NCBI RefSeq assembly: GCF_900169365.1
Contig: NZ_FXZH01000007.1
Location: 62,001-126,000, forward strand
DNA: 64,000 nucleotides
Direction of reading: 5' to 3'
Source of the DNA: Brevibacterium sp. 239c
Lineage (GTDB): Bacteria; Actinomycetota; Actinomycetes; Actinomycetales; Brevibacteriaceae
Shown: positions 26,289-35,970 of the stretch, in pieces
Position numbering within the stretch: position 1 is the stretch's first letter
Layout of the letters: every line of letters begins with the position of its first letter
Program-made: the position numbers and the translations under genes
Notes under the pieces: generated by a model
The model's database searches: none
Seen by the model: the letters and a program-made list of their open reading frames with translations, nothing else
Told to the model about the DNA's origin: nothing

Positions 26289-27553
26289 CAGTGGCGTCTG
26301 TGCTGGTTGTGGCCGACGATCTGACCGGGGCCACCGACTCCTCAGTGCAGTTCGCCCACGCAGGGTGGACGACGGCGCTCATGCTCAGCGACGATGACAA
26401 TGACCAGCAGGCACCGGGAACCGTCAATGCGCGGGTCACCGACTCTCGCGCACTGGCCAGTGCAGATGCGCATGATCGGACGCAGAGAGCTGTCCTGTCG
26501 GGAAGGCGCATCGCGACTCGTGTCTATCTCAAGATCGACTCGACCATGCGCGGAACAGTCTCCTCCCAGATCGCAGGCGCTCTGGCCGCCTGGCGATCAG
26601 ATCATCCGCAGGCCTTCGCCCTTGTCTGTCCGGCCTATCCCGCGATGGGTCGGACGGTCGTTGACGGTCAGCTGCAGGTCAACGGGACTGTGGTTCATGA
26701 AACTGCGATTGGGCGTGACCCGGTCACTCCGGTCACGACGAGTTCGATGTCCGAACTCCTCCCCGGGAGCATCAGGGTGAGGGTTCCACATGGTGACGTC
26801 TTCACGCGTGACTCCCTGGTGTCGTCGATCAGGGCCGCACGCTCAACGTCATCCATCATCACGATCGATGCCGTTGAATCGGCTGACCTGGACACCATCG
26901 CCGAGGCAATCGCTGAGTTCGGTGACGATATCGTCCCGGTCGGCTCGGCCGGTCTCGCCGCCGCGCTGGCCGGCGTGTGGGGGTGCGGTCTCGATTTCCC
27001 TGCTGAGGCGCAGCGCAGTTCAGAACGGGTGATCGTCGTCGCCAGCTCGCTGCACACCGTCACCAGAGACCAAGTCGCAACCCTGTCCGAGCTTCCGAGC
27101 AGCGAGGTTGCGATGTGGACTCCTGATCTGGATTCAGTCTTCGATGATTCGGCTCGGCTCGCCTGGCTCCAAGCCCTCTCCTCCAGCAGTTCAGATGCGC
27201 CGATAGTGATCGTCAACGCCCCCGAAGAGAGGACAGATTCCACCGAATTCGTCGCGGCTCTCCTCGCCGACGCGGCCGAACTGCTGATGCACGACACCAC
27301 TCCCACGAGTCTCCTGCTGCTGGGAGGCGAGGGTGCACGGGCCGTGCTCAACCGCCTCGGCGCGGTGCGGCTCCGCATTCACTCGACCATCCGAGAAGGT
27401 ATCCCGATCGGAACCATTGAGGGCGGATCGGCTCATGGCACGACAGTCGTGACGAAAGCCGGAGGATTCGGACGTCCCACCGACGTCACAGATATCGCAG
27501 AAGAGCTTCTGCACAATAGTTTTCACAACAACAACGAAGGACCAGCGCAATGA
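26285..27553 (+). CDS. dtnK: four-carbon acid sugar kinase (DUF1537), probable D-threonate kinase
   Basis: A 422-residue kinase of the DUF1537 family. The N-terminal sugar-binding domain begins VLVVADDLTGATDSSVQFA and contains TRVYLKIDSTMRGTV; the hinge FGDDIVPVGSAGLAAALAG and the C-terminal nucleotide domain ending TTVVTKAGGFGRP are all typical. DtnK phosphorylates D-threonate at O4; relatives act on D-erythronate or 3-oxo-tetronate. Pairing with a PdxA2 dehydrogenase is the known sign of the D-threonate route to dihydroxyacetone phosphate. The start is GTG 26285, overlapping the permease stop (GTGA); the end overlaps the next gene by 4 bp. Substrate specificity is from family knowledge and context. 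Confidence 0.85.
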   Translation: MTVASVLVVADDLTGATDSSVQFAHAGWTTALMLSDDDNDQQAPGTVNARVTDSRALASADAHDRTQRAVLSGRRIATRVYLKIDSTMRGTVSSQIAGALAAWRSDHPQAFALVCPAYPAMGRTVVDGQLQVNGTVVHETAIGRDPVTPVTTSSMSELLPGSIRVRVPHGDVFTRDSLVSSIRAARSTSSIITIDAVESADLDTIAEAIAEFGDDIVPVGSAGLAAALAGVWGCGLDFPAEAQRSSERVIVVASSLHTVTRDQVATLSELPSSEVAMWTPDLDSVFDDSARLAWLQALSSSSSDAPIVIVNAPEERTDSTEFVAALLADAAELLMHDTTPTSLLLLGGEGARAVLNRLGAVRLRIHSTIREGIPIGTIEGGSAHGTTVVTKAGGFGRPTDVTDIAEELLHNSFHNNNEGPAQ

Positions 27554-28575
27554 CCCTCCCCGTATTGGCAATCACCCTCGGCGATGTCGCAGGCATCGGG
27601 CCGGAGATCACCGCCAAGTCCCTTATAGGGCATGATGACCTGAGAGAGAAGTGCACCCCGGTCGTCATCGGCGACATCGCCTCCCTCAAACGAGGCGTCG
27701 AATTCGTCGGTGGAGACGCTGGATCCGTGCGTGAGATCGGAGCCCCGGCAGAAGCGAAGAACATTCCGGGCACCATCGAGGTCATTCAAGTCGGCTCCTC
27801 CCTGGCCGATGTCGGCGTAGGCGAACTCAGCGAGGCAGCCGGGGACGGCTCTTACCGATTCGTCGTCGAAGCCTGCAGGCTCGCCAGGGAAGGAAAAGTC
27901 GACGGGATCGTCACAGCACCTCTCAATAAAGCGGCCATGCATGCCGGCGGTCACAACTTCCCTGGTCATACCGAACTGTTGGCTCATGAATTCGGTGTCA
28001 AAGACTATTCACTCGTTCTTTCTGCCGGAGATCTCTACTTCTTCCACCTGACCACCCATGTGTCGATGCGCCAGGCGATCGAGAACATCACCTTCGATCG
28101 CACACTGAGTGTCCTCAGACTGGCCGGCGCCTTCGCAGACTCCATGGGCAAACCCGAGGAAACGATCGGACTCGCAGGACTCAATCCGCACGCGGGAGAG
28201 AACCGCCTGTTCGGCGACGAGGATGCCGATGTTCTTGCTCCAGCAGTCGAAGCAGCACGCGAACAGGGCCTCAACGTGGTCGGCCCGCTGCCCGGAGACG
28301 CACTCATCCCAGCCGCTGTGCGCGGTAACTACAATCTCGTAGTCGTGTGCTATCACGATCAGGGACATGCCCCATTCAAAGCCGTCTACGGTGATGACGG
28401 AGTGAATATCACAGTCGGACTTCCCGTTGTCCGTGTATCGGTCGACCACGGCACCGCGTTCGACATCGCCGGGCAGGGCATCGCCCGCGAAGCCAGCCTC
28501 GTCCTGTCGATCGAGCGGGCCGCAACCTTGGCTCCCGAATGGAACGTCGTTTGGGATGCAGCCCAAGCCATGTGA
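27550..28575 (+). CDS. pdxA2: PdxA-family dehydrogenase (PdxA2, probable D-threonate 4-phosphate dehydrogenase)
   Basis: A 341-residue PdxA-family enzyme. Family landmarks are AITLGDVAGIGPEI at the start and the three metal-binding His sites: NFPGHTELLAHEF, CYHDQGHAPFKAVYG and RVSVDHGTAFDIAG. True PdxA makes a vitamin B6 precursor; the PdxA2 group oxidises and decarboxylates D-threonate 4-phosphate to dihydroxyacetone phosphate and is encoded beside DUF1537 kinases. The direct 4-bp overlap with such a kinase and the GntR gene after it favour PdxA2. A role in pyridoxal synthesis is unlikely in this setting. Confidence 0.88.
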   Translation: MTLPVLAITLGDVAGIGPEITAKSLIGHDDLREKCTPVVIGDIASLKRGVEFVGGDAGSVREIGAPAEAKNIPGTIEVIQVGSSLADVGVGELSEAAGDGSYRFVVEACRLAREGKVDGIVTAPLNKAAMHAGGHNFPGHTELLAHEFGVKDYSLVLSAGDLYFFHLTTHVSMRQAIENITFDRTLSVLRLAGAFADSMGKPEETIGLAGLNPHAGENRLFGDEDADVLAPAVEAAREQGLNVVGPLPGDALIPAAVRGNYNLVVVCYHDQGHAPFKAVYGDDGVNITVGLPVVRVSVDHGTAFDIAGQGIAREASLVLSIERAATLAPEWNVVWDAAQAM

Positions 28576-28616
28576 GCGGCTGTTACGCTGAGTCTGCCGA
28601 ACGGAGAGGAGCGGAA

Positions 28617-29552
28617 ATGTGGATCGATGACCTGAATGCCAACGTCCTCGACTCCGCTCACGACGAGCCTCTCCACCGGCAGTTGAGCGAAGTCATCCGA
28701 GAAGGAATATCCGGCGGTGCGTTGCCTCCTGGCACGCGGATGCCCACAGAAGCGGACTTTCAGAAGAAGTTCGGCATTTCGCGCTCCGTCGTCCGCCAGG
28801 CGATGGCAGCGCTGACTAACGACAATCTCATCCAACGCGGCCGCGGCCGTGGAAGTGTAGTAGCTCCACAGCACGAGCATCACCGCGCCGTGCAGAAGAT
28901 GTCAGGACTCTCGACCCAGTTCTCGAGTTCAGGTGATTCGGTGACAACTGAAGTCCTCTCGCTTGAACGCGGCGAGGACCCTCGTGCGCAACAGGCGTTG
29001 GGCACGTCAGATCTGCTTGCTCTCAATCGTCGCCGGAGCGTTGATGGTGAGCCGATCGCCCTCATTCACACATGGCTCCCTCGTCGTCTAGTACCGGGGC
29101 TCGAAGCGAAGGATCTGGTGGATTCCTCACTCCATGACACCCTGCGGCAGCGTTATGGAGTGCCGGTGACTGCTGGCCACCGCCAGGTGAGGGCCGTGTC
29201 AGCTTCGGAAGAGCTCTCCGCTGTGCTTGGGCTGCATTCAGCGGCCCCGCTTCTGGTCCTCGAAGGAACCAGCTGTGATGACAAGGGTGAAGTGATTGAG
29301 TATTTCTGTACCTGGCACCGCGCCGATCGTGTCATCTTCGACGTCGATGCGATTTCGGATCCTGCAGGCACGCGAGTCCGATCGACTCCCAAGCAGACTC
29401 CGACTCCTTACGGCAGTCTTGATGCGAAGAGTTCAGCAGAAGCCACTGAACTCAGCGAAGCAGCGCGGTCGATCGCCGAGGCGATGAATGACTTAGCCGA
29501 AAGAATGACCCAGCAAGACGGAGAAAGTCGGCACAGTACGCAGAACTGCTGA
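28617..29552 (+). CDS. GntR family regulator with UTRA domain
   Basis: A 311-residue regulator. Residues 17-85 form the GntR winged helix: PLHRQLSEVIREGISGGALPPG, RMPTEADFQKKFGISRSVV, LIQRGRGRGSVV. Residues about 110-250 form a UTRA ligand domain (LNRRRSVDGEPIALIHTWLP, LLVLEGTSCDDKGEVIEYF). A poorly conserved tail of about 50 residues with coiled-coil character (SSAEATELSEAARSIAEAMND) follows. ATG 28617 has GGAGAGGAG upstream. It lies 41 bp after pdxA2 and probably senses a phosphorylated acid sugar and controls the operon, perhaps through the GTAC-containing sites upstream of the permease. Confidence 0.88.
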   Translation: MWIDDLNANVLDSAHDEPLHRQLSEVIREGISGGALPPGTRMPTEADFQKKFGISRSVVRQAMAALTNDNLIQRGRGRGSVVAPQHEHHRAVQKMSGLSTQFSSSGDSVTTEVLSLERGEDPRAQQALGTSDLLALNRRRSVDGEPIALIHTWLPRRLVPGLEAKDLVDSSLHDTLRQRYGVPVTAGHRQVRAVSASEELSAVLGLHSAAPLLVLEGTSCDDKGEVIEYFCTWHRADRVIFDVDAISDPAGTRVRSTPKQTPTPYGSLDAKSSAEATELSEAARSIAEAMNDLAERMTQQDGESRHSTQNC

Positions 29553-29554
29553 GC

Positions 29555-30433
29555 CTACAGCGGAAACTCCACGCCCGTCAGTTCCTCCGACACCGTCCAC
29601 AGACGCCGCGCCACCTCAGTGTCCTTAGCGGCAGCAGAACGTCCGACGAGCTTCGGCTGACCCATAGTCTCCTTGAAGCCTCGTGGGCCAACATAGCTGT
29701 TGCCTGGGATATCGGCTGTGGCGGCGCACAGTGTCGGTACGGCACCCTGTTGTTCGCTCTGCGAGACTAGGCCGATGACCGCCTCGGCGACCGACGCGAG
29801 CAGTCGGTTCCCCTGCCGTCGATAAAGGTTCGTTGCGGCCAGGCCCGGATGAGCTGCGGTCGCGATGATAGGGGAGGACACTTCGGTGAGCCGTCGCTGC
29901 AGTTCGGATGTGAAGAGCAGGTTGGCGAGCTTCGACTGGCCGTACGCAGCCATCGGCTTGTACGTTCTGCGCTCCCAGTTGAGGTCATCGAATTCGATGC
30001 TGCCCATCCGATGCGCCATCGAGGAGACCGTGACGACACGATCGCGGATCTGAGGGAGAAGAAGGTTGGTCAGAGCGAAATGGCCGAGGTGGTTGGTCCC
30101 GAACTGCGATTCGAATCCGTCAGCGGTGTGCCCGAGGGGAGGGGCCATGATCCCGGCGTTGTTGATGAGGATGTCGATCGGGTCGCTGAACTCCTCAGCA
30201 AAGTCGTGCACTGTACTGAGGTCGGCGAGATCGAGGTGACGTACCTCGACGTTGCCGCGTATCGTCTGTGCTGCGGTCCGACCCTTGCGCAGGTTGCGCA
30301 CCGCAAGTACCACTCGAGCGTCCATGCCGGCAAGCATGGATGCTGCCGCCCGGCCGATCCCGCTGTTGCCACCTGTGATGACGATGGTGCGGTCAGCCGC
30401 TGATGCGATGTTGCCATCAAGTCTCTTGCCCAT
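29555..30433 (-). CDS. SDR family oxidoreductase (retinol-dehydrogenase-like)
   Basis: A 292-residue SDR of the retinol dehydrogenase/WW-oxidoreductase style. The cofactor motif is VITGGNSGIGRAAA; LVLAVRN-type strand VVLAVRNLRKG follows; NNAGIMAPPLG and FGTNHLGHFALTNLLLP are typical; the catalytic Ser is in VVTVSSMAH and the active-site Tyr/Lys in AAYGQSKLANLLF. The preference for NADP is suggested by the Arg after the second strand. It ends 2 bp from the convergent GntR gene. The substrate is unknown; in actinobacteria this type often acts on lipophilic carbonyls. Confidence 0.88.
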   Translation of the reverse strand: MGKRLDGNIASAADRTIVITGGNSGIGRAAASMLAGMDARVVLAVRNLRKGRTAAQTIRGNVEVRHLDLADLSTVHDFAEEFSDPIDILINNAGIMAPPLGHTADGFESQFGTNHLGHFALTNLLLPQIRDRVVTVSSMAHRMGSIEFDDLNWERRTYKPMAAYGQSKLANLLFTSELQRRLTEVSSPIIATAAHPGLAATNLYRRQGNRLLASVAEAVIGLVSQSEQQGAVPTLCAATADIPGNSYVGPRGFKETMGQPKLVGRSAAAKDTEVARRLWTVSEELTGVEFPL

Positions 30434-30481
30434 GAAGCCATGTTAAACCTCAGTGGGACCGTCATGTCTCGCTGCGAAATG

Positions 30482-30500
30482 TTAGGGTAGCCTTCGTGTC
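30482..30500 (+). promoter_or_regulatory. possible half iron box (DtxR/IdeR) or -10 element at the ABC exporter start
   Basis: TTAGGGTAGCCTTCGTGTC matches 11 of 19 positions of the DtxR/IdeR consensus, all in the left half (TTAGG-TAGCCT). It overlaps the GTG start at 30496. The same bases could instead be a -10 element (TAGGGT) of a leaderless transcript starting at the GTG; no Shine-Dalgarno is seen. Confidence 0.35.
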
Positions 30501-32172
30501 GCAGACTCCCACATCAGGTTCGCTCCTCCTCCGCAGAGCCGCTCGTCGGCGCCTCGGTCTCCTCCTCCCCGGCGTCATCACCATGTCGCTGTGGCAGGTC
30601 TGCGAAGCCCTCGTGCCCGTCGCCATCGGAATCATCGTCGACCGTGCGATCATTCCCCTGTCCCTTCCGATGCTCATCGTCTCGATCATCGGCCTCGGTC
30701 TGCTCTTCACCGTGCTCAGCCTCGGCTACCGTTTCGGCGCCCGATTCTGCAATTCCGCCCGCGAACATGAAGCGCACGCACTACGTGTCGAGATCACCCA
30801 CGCGGCTCTGACCTCGGCGAACCTGCCATCCGACCGTGCCTCCGGCGAAGTCCTCTCGATCGCCTCGGCGGACGCGGACACGGCTGCACAGTCCTTCGCC
30901 CAGTTAGGGCGTGGAATCGCCTCGGTGCTGGGCATGATCACGGCCGCCGTCTTCCTCCTCATCGCCGACCCCGTGACCGGACTCGTCGTCCTCATCGCCG
31001 TCCCCATCGGACTTGTCATCGTGGCCCTGCCCGGACGATCGGTGTCCACCAAGGCCCGCGCACAGCTCGAAGCCGTGGCACGAGCGGGCAGGTCAGCCTC
31101 CGACCTCATGCACGGACTGCGCGTGATCAAGGCTATGGGCGGAGAACCCTGGGCCGTGCGCCGCTACCGGACCACCTCGGACGAGGCCGCCACCGCCGGC
31201 ATCGCCACCGGTGAGAGAACCGGACGGCTCGCTGGGCTTGGGGCACTGGTCATGTCGGTCGTGCTCGCGATCGTCCTCATCGTCGCCGGGCTGCGCCTCA
31301 TCGAGGGTCAGATGAGCGTGGGCGCACTCATCGGCATCCTCGGCATGACCGCATTCCTCACCGAACCGATGCGGGCCCTGGCCGAGATCGTCGGCCTCTT
31401 CGCCCAATCACACGGAGCCGCCCAGCGGATCTCCCGGCTCCTGCTGGACATCGACGAGTCGGAGCTCGGGTCGGACGTGACCAACTTGCCTCAGATCCAC
31501 CTCGGCGAGGACAATCTGAGCGTCCGCGATTGGGAGGTGGGGGAGGGCCGACACGTCGATTTCGACACTCCAACAGGCTCCCTGACCTGCATCGTCGTGG
31601 AGAGATCCGAGTCTGAGGCCGCACTGATCGCAGCCTTGAGCACCCACGCTCGCGGCACAGAACTGGACCAGATGATCGTGTCCCCACACACCGTCGACCT
31701 GTTCGAGGGCACAATCCGTTCCAACATCACCATGATTCTCGGCACCGACGATGCCCCTGTGGCCGCCGAGGTGCTGGCGGCCTCGGGCGCAGATGAACTC
31801 CTCGACCTCGTCGACACCGGACTCGACCACCGCATCCAGGAACTCGGCGGCAACCTCTCCGGCGGCCAGCGCCAACGTGTGGCCCTGGCCCGGGCCCTGA
31901 ACGCCGACCCCCGGGTTCTCGTCCTCCACGAACCGACCACCGCGGTCGACGCCGTCACCGAAGCACGGATCGCGGCCGGACTCGAAGACCTGCGCAGCTC
32001 ACGCGGCACCGCCGCAACCCTCATCTTCACCAGCTCACCGGCATTCCTCGCCGCGGCACAGACCGTTGTGTTCGTACCCGCCACAGGCTCGAGCGTCGTC
32101 GGCAGACATGCCGATCTCCTCGCCGCCGACAACAAGTCCGCCGAGGCCTACCGAAACGCGGTGACCCGATGA
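30496..32172 (+). CDS. ABC exporter subunit with degenerate Walker motifs but intact signature
   Basis: A 558-residue half-transporter: six hydrophobic segments (residues about 20-305), then a nucleotide-binding domain. The signature LSGGQRQR (454-461) is intact, but Walker A is gone (IVVERSES at about 366-373 where GxxGxGKS/T is expected) and Walker B reads [12 protein letters not shown], with His478 in place of Asp. The subunit alone should not bind ATP normally. It overlaps the next ABC gene by 4 bp, and that partner has the opposite pattern, so they should form a heterodimer with one working ATP site. The start is GTG 30496 with no ribosome site. Substrate unknown; a lipid, peptide or siderophore exporter is possible. 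Confidence 0.88.
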   Translation: MSQTPTSGSLLLRRAARRRLGLLLPGVITMSLWQVCEALVPVAIGIIVDRAIIPLSLPMLIVSIIGLGLLFTVLSLGYRFGARFCNSAREHEAHALRVEITHAALTSANLPSDRASGEVLSIASADADTAAQSFAQLGRGIASVLGMITAAVFLLIADPVTGLVVLIAVPIGLVIVALPGRSVSTKARAQLEAVARAGRSASDLMHGLRVIKAMGGEPWAVRRYRTTSDEAATAGIATGERTGRLAGLGALVMSVVLAIVLIVAGLRLIEGQMSVGALIGILGMTAFLTEPMRALAEIVGLFAQSHGAAQRISRLLLDIDESELGSDVTNLPQIHLGEDNLSVRDWEVGEGRHVDFDTPTGSLTCIVVERSESEAALIAALSTHARGTELDQMIVSPHTVDLFEGTIRSNITMILGTDDAPVAAEVLAASGADELLDLVDTGLDHRIQELGGNLSGGQRQRVALARALNADPRVLVLHEPTTAVDAVTEARIAAGLEDLRSSRGTAATLIFTSSPAFLAAAQTVVFVPATGSSVVGRHADLLAADNKSAEAYRNAVTR

Positions 32173-33962
32173 GCGAGCAGACCACCCAGACCACCCTGTC
32201 CATCGCCTCCAGGCGCCGTTCATTTGCGCATCTGGCGCCTCTGCTTCGGGCCCGGTGGGGGTGGCTGCTCGTCCTCGTTCTCGCCGGGGTCGCCAATGCC
32301 GGTGCCGGACTCGTCGGACCGTGGGCGATCGGCCGCCTCGTCGACGAGCTGCCCGCCGGAGCCGGTTCAGACCTCGTCATCACCTGTGCTATCGCCGTGG
32401 CCATCGCAGGTGTCATCATGGCCTTGGGCACCTGGATCGGAGCCTGGGCACTGGCCCATATCGCGATGCCCATCGTCGCTGACCTGCGTACACAGGTCGT
32501 CGAATCCGCACTCAGCCTCGAATCCCAGCGCATCGAATCCACAGGAACAGGTGATCTGGTCTCGAGGGTCGCCGACGACTCCCGCAAGATCAGCGAGGCG
32601 GCGGCGCAGGTGCTGCCGCTCGTGGTCGAATCGCTTCTCATCGTCATCGTCTCCGCCGCCGGTCTGGCTGCCATCGACTGGCGCCTGGGCATCGTCGGCC
32701 TCGTTGCGCTGCCGATGTACTGGCTCACCCTGCGCTGGTATCTGCCCCGCTCGGAGCCGATCTACAAGGAAGAGCGCGCAGCTTTCGGCCGTCGCGCGGG
32801 ACGTCTCCTCGGCGGCCTCACCGGTGCCAGCACACTGCGTGCCTACCGCGCCGAATCTGGGGAGCTGACGCGCATCGATTCCGCCTCCGGGCAGGCCCGA
32901 GACCTCTCGATCGGCGTCTTCAGCTTCCTTACCCGAGCCTTCGGACGCAACAACCGCGCCGAGGCTGTCGTCCTCTCCCTGCTCCTCATCGCCGGATTCG
33001 TTCTCGTCTTCGCCGGTGAGACGACGGCTGGTGCCGTGACCACTGCGGCTCTTGTCTTCCACCGCCTGTTCAACCCCATCGGAGCCCTCGTCGGGCTCTT
33101 CGACCAGATCCAATCAGCCGGAGCCTCGCTGACTCGCATGGTCGGCGTCATCGACGAAGCATCGACCTCGCCGAGGCGGACGACCGACATCAGCATCGAC
33201 CGACCCGCAATGGTTCTTGAGGACCTGTGGTTCACCTATGATGAGGACCCGGACTCGAGCAAGCACGTCCTCAAAGGTGTGAGTCTGCGCCTGAGTCCCG
33301 GCGAGGTCGTCGCCGTCGTCGGCACCACGGGGGCCGGGAAATCCACGCTGGCTCGGATCGCTGCTGGCCTGTCCTCACCCACCCGCGGTCGGGCCGGACT
33401 CACAACCACCTCGGCGAGGCAAGCGGGACAGTCAACGTCGCTGACCGACCTGCCGGAAGACATACTGCGCGGCCACATCTCGATGGTTGCTCAGGAGGTG
33501 CACACCTTCAACGGCACGCTGCGTGAAAACGTGGCTCTGCCGGTCCCGGATGCCACGGCCGAACAGATCGCGGCTGCACTGGACACAGTGGGAGCAGGTT
33601 GGGCCACCGAACTTCCTCGAGGCCTGGAGACCGAGGTCGGCGATGGCGGTGCCAGACTCACCGCGGTCCAAGAACAGTCGATCGCACTGGCCCGCCTGGT
33701 GCTCGCCGACCCGGACTTCGCGATCCTCGATGAAGCGACGGCCGAGGCCGGGTCGGCCGGGGCCCAAGTCCTCGAACAATCGGCCAAGGCCGCGCTGAAC
33801 GGGCGCGGAGCACTCGTCGTTGCCCACCGATTGAGCCAGGCTGAGACTGCGGACCGTGTCCTCGTCATGGAGCACGGTCGAATCGTTGAAGAGGGCACAC
33901 ACGAAGAGCTGGTCGCAGCCGGTGGCCACTACTCGCAGCTGTGGGCAGCCTGGTCGGCTTGA
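32169..33962 (+). CDS. ABC exporter subunit with intact Walker motifs but degenerate signature
   Basis: A 597-residue half-transporter: six membrane segments (about 25-320), then an ATP-binding domain from about residue 345. Walker A is GTTGAGKST (385-393), Walker B FAILDEAT (517-524) with the catalytic Glu, and the switch His is in [11 protein letters not shown]. The signature, normally LSGGQ, is LTAVQ (497-501). The D-loop SALD is replaced by AEAG. Combined with the upstream subunit, which has LSGGQ but no Walker A, exactly one of the two composite ATP sites is complete. It begins 4 bp inside the upstream gene, so equal synthesis is expected. Substrate unknown. Confidence 0.9.
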   Translation: MSEQTTQTTLSIASRRRSFAHLAPLLRARWGWLLVLVLAGVANAGAGLVGPWAIGRLVDELPAGAGSDLVITCAIAVAIAGVIMALGTWIGAWALAHIAMPIVADLRTQVVESALSLESQRIESTGTGDLVSRVADDSRKISEAAAQVLPLVVESLLIVIVSAAGLAAIDWRLGIVGLVALPMYWLTLRWYLPRSEPIYKEERAAFGRRAGRLLGGLTGASTLRAYRAESGELTRIDSASGQARDLSIGVFSFLTRAFGRNNRAEAVVLSLLLIAGFVLVFAGETTAGAVTTAALVFHRLFNPIGALVGLFDQIQSAGASLTRMVGVIDEASTSPRRTTDISIDRPAMVLEDLWFTYDEDPDSSKHVLKGVSLRLSPGEVVAVVGTTGAGKSTLARIAAGLSSPTRGRAGLTTTSARQAGQSTSLTDLPEDILRGHISMVAQEVHTFNGTLRENVALPVPDATAEQIAAALDTVGAGWATELPRGLETEVGDGGARLTAVQEQSIALARLVLADPDFAILDEATAEAGSAGAQVLEQSAKAALNGRGALVVAHRLSQAETADRVLVMEHGRIVEEGTHEELVAAGGHYSQLWAAWSA

Positions 33963-33999
33963 GCGCAGTCAGCCTGAGCGCAGCCCAAGGGCGCAGTTC

Positions 34000-35367
34000 T
34001 CAGCTCAGTCCCAGAACCGTCGTCGCAATCGAGAAGTAGAGGATCAAGCCCGTGGCGTCGCAGAAGGTGGAGATGAACGGGTTGGAGAATACTGCTGGAT
34101 CCGCTCCGACCCTCTTCGCGATGATCGGCATCAGCCCACCCACGGTCGCGGCCATCATGCACACCGAGAGCAGGGTGAGTCCGATGACCAGACCGATCGG
34201 CCACCCATAGACGAGGCCGGCGACGATGAATCCCAATAGCCCGAGCACGGCTCCCAGCATCGCTCCGACACGCAGTTCGCGCCAGATGACTTTCCAGAGG
34301 TCGCGGATTCTCACCTCGCCCACGGCCAACGCCCGGGTCACGGTGGTCGCGGCCTGGTTGCCGGTGTTGCCTCCGGTGCCGGTGAGCAATGGAATGAACA
34401 AGGCGAGGATAACGACCTGATCGAGGCGGTCCTCATAGACCTCGAGGACCTGCACCGTGAGGATCGCGGAGACGGCGAGGACCAGCAGCCAGACGATGCG
34501 GCTCCTGACCAGGCGAAAGATGGTGCTCGAGAGGTATGAACGGTCAAGGGGTTCGGAACCGCTGCCGCGGGCGATGTCCTCGGCGTCCTCCTCATCGACG
34601 ATGTCGAGGACGTCGTCCATGGTCAGGATGCCGACAAGGCGGTCCTCCTGATCGACGACGGGCATCGCGATGAGCCGGTGGGAGAGGAACTGACGAGCGG
34701 CGACCTCACGGTCCGTCAGCGCCTGTGTGCTGATCGAATCTCGGACCAAGTCACTGACCAGGTCCTTGGCGTCTGCCGCGATGAGGTTACGCAGGGACAC
34801 AACGCCGGAGAGGACGCGTCCGATGCCGACCACGGGGAGGAGATAGACGGTCTCGGGACCGTCGATGCGGGCCCGGACGACTTCCATCGCCTCGCCGGCG
34901 GTCCAGTCGTCGTGGAGGCTGAGGACCTCCGGGGACATGTACCGTCCGATCGCAGACTTCGGGTATCCGAGGACCGCGGTGGTCATCTCGCGTTCCTTGG
35001 CATTGAGGCCGCTCATCAGCCTGCGGGCGACATTGGCCGGCAGTTCGCCGAAGAGTTCGGCGCGGTCGTCGGGGTCCAAGCCTTCGACGATGTGGGCGAC
35101 ATCTGGTTCGCGGAGGTTCTGGATGAGTTCGGCCTGGTAACCCGGCGGAAGGTTCTCGAACACAGCGAGCGCATCATCCTTGTCCAGGATGCGGAAGAGG
35201 ACCGCTGACTCCACGGGTGTGCTCGTGTGGACGAGCCGGGTCAGCTCGGGCAACGGGACCTCATGTGCCAGCTCGGAGATCGTGTCCATCGCGGATCGGT
35301 CGATTCGTCCCGTCAGTGCGGATTCGAGGCGGTCCACCGCCGAGTTGTCCACCGTCATGTCTGTCAT
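34000..35367 (-). CDS. mgtE: magnesium transporter MgtE
   Basis: A 455-residue Mg2+ channel. In order: the acidic N domain with repeated helical units (NLPPGYQAELIQNL, EGLDPDDRAELFGELP, LMSGLNAKEREMT), two CBS domains (about residues 130-250; VYLLPVVGIGRVLSGVVSLRN, AMPVVDQEDRLVGILTMDD), the linking helix DIVDEEDAEDIARGSGSEPL, and five membrane helices with the pore signature PLLTGTGGNTGNQAATTV. Length matches the family (about 450). ATG 35367 has GGAG upstream; the frame is open 14 codons further. The gene ends 37 bp from the convergent ABC operon. Confidence 0.93.
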   Translation of the reverse strand: MTDMTVDNSAVDRLESALTGRIDRSAMDTISELAHEVPLPELTRLVHTSTPVESAVLFRILDKDDALAVFENLPPGYQAELIQNLREPDVAHIVEGLDPDDRAELFGELPANVARRLMSGLNAKEREMTTAVLGYPKSAIGRYMSPEVLSLHDDWTAGEAMEVVRARIDGPETVYLLPVVGIGRVLSGVVSLRNLIAADAKDLVSDLVRDSISTQALTDREVAARQFLSHRLIAMPVVDQEDRLVGILTMDDVLDIVDEEDAEDIARGSGSEPLDRSYLSSTIFRLVRSRIVWLLVLAVSAILTVQVLEVYEDRLDQVVILALFIPLLTGTGGNTGNQAATTVTRALAVGEVRIRDLWKVIWRELRVGAMLGAVLGLLGFIVAGLVYGWPIGLVIGLTLLSVCMMAATVGGLMPIIAKRVGADPAVFSNPFISTFCDATGLILYFSIATTVLGLS

Positions 35368-35470
35368 GACTGCTCCTTCGCGTCCGCTGCCCGTATGATC
35401 GCTATCCACCCTATGCCACGGCAGGAGGCAGAGCCGAAAGCGGCCCGTTCATCACAGGTACGATCGTCCT

Positions 35471-35953
35471 ATGGTTGGGCAACAGAATTATGCGACGACA
35501 TTCGAAACCGGAATACTCACCACATGGATCCGACGCGTGACGCTGATTGCGACTGTTCTGTTGTCAGCAATTCTGCTTGCCAGCTACCCGAAGCTGCCTG
35601 AGCTGATTCCCACCCATTTCAACTTCGTCGGCAAGGCCGACAGCTACGGTCCGAGGTCGACGGTCTTCGTCATCGTCGGACTGCTCTGTGTCCTCATCGG
35701 CGCAACGTCCTGGCTGTCCACGAGGCCGCAGGTCCTCAACTTCCCGATCGTCGTGACTGAGACGAACGCGCAGCGGATCTTCCGTGAGTCGGAACGGATG
35801 ATGGTGTGGGTGTCAGCGTCGTTGCTCATCATCTACGTCGGCACGGCGATCTCGACCTGGGGTGGCTACGGCGTCCCCGCCTTCATCGTGGGCATTCTCG
35901 GGCTGGCACTCGCGACGATCATCGGCGTCAAGAAAACCCTGACAGCCGGCTGA
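35471..35953 (+). CDS. DUF1648 domain membrane protein
   Basis: A 160-residue membrane protein with four hydrophobic segments. LPELIPTHFNFVGKADSYGPRST between TM1 and TM2 is the DUF1648 signature. The domain occurs in SdpI-type immunity proteins and in many small actinobacterial membrane proteins of unknown role. It ends 17 bp from the convergent universal stress protein gene. Function unknown. Confidence 0.75.
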   Translation: MVGQQNYATTFETGILTTWIRRVTLIATVLLSAILLASYPKLPELIPTHFNFVGKADSYGPRSTVFVIVGLLCVLIGATSWLSTRPQVLNFPIVVTETNAQRIFRESERMMVWVSASLLIIYVGTAISTWGGYGVPAFIVGILGLALATIIGVKKTLTAG

Positions 35954-35970
35954 GCTCAGCCCGTCGCCGA

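Noticed and set aside
27550-28575. Calling this gene pdxA of vitamin B6 synthesis
   Set aside because: The overlap with a DUF1537 kinase and the GntR operon context fit the PdxA2 acid-sugar enzyme better.
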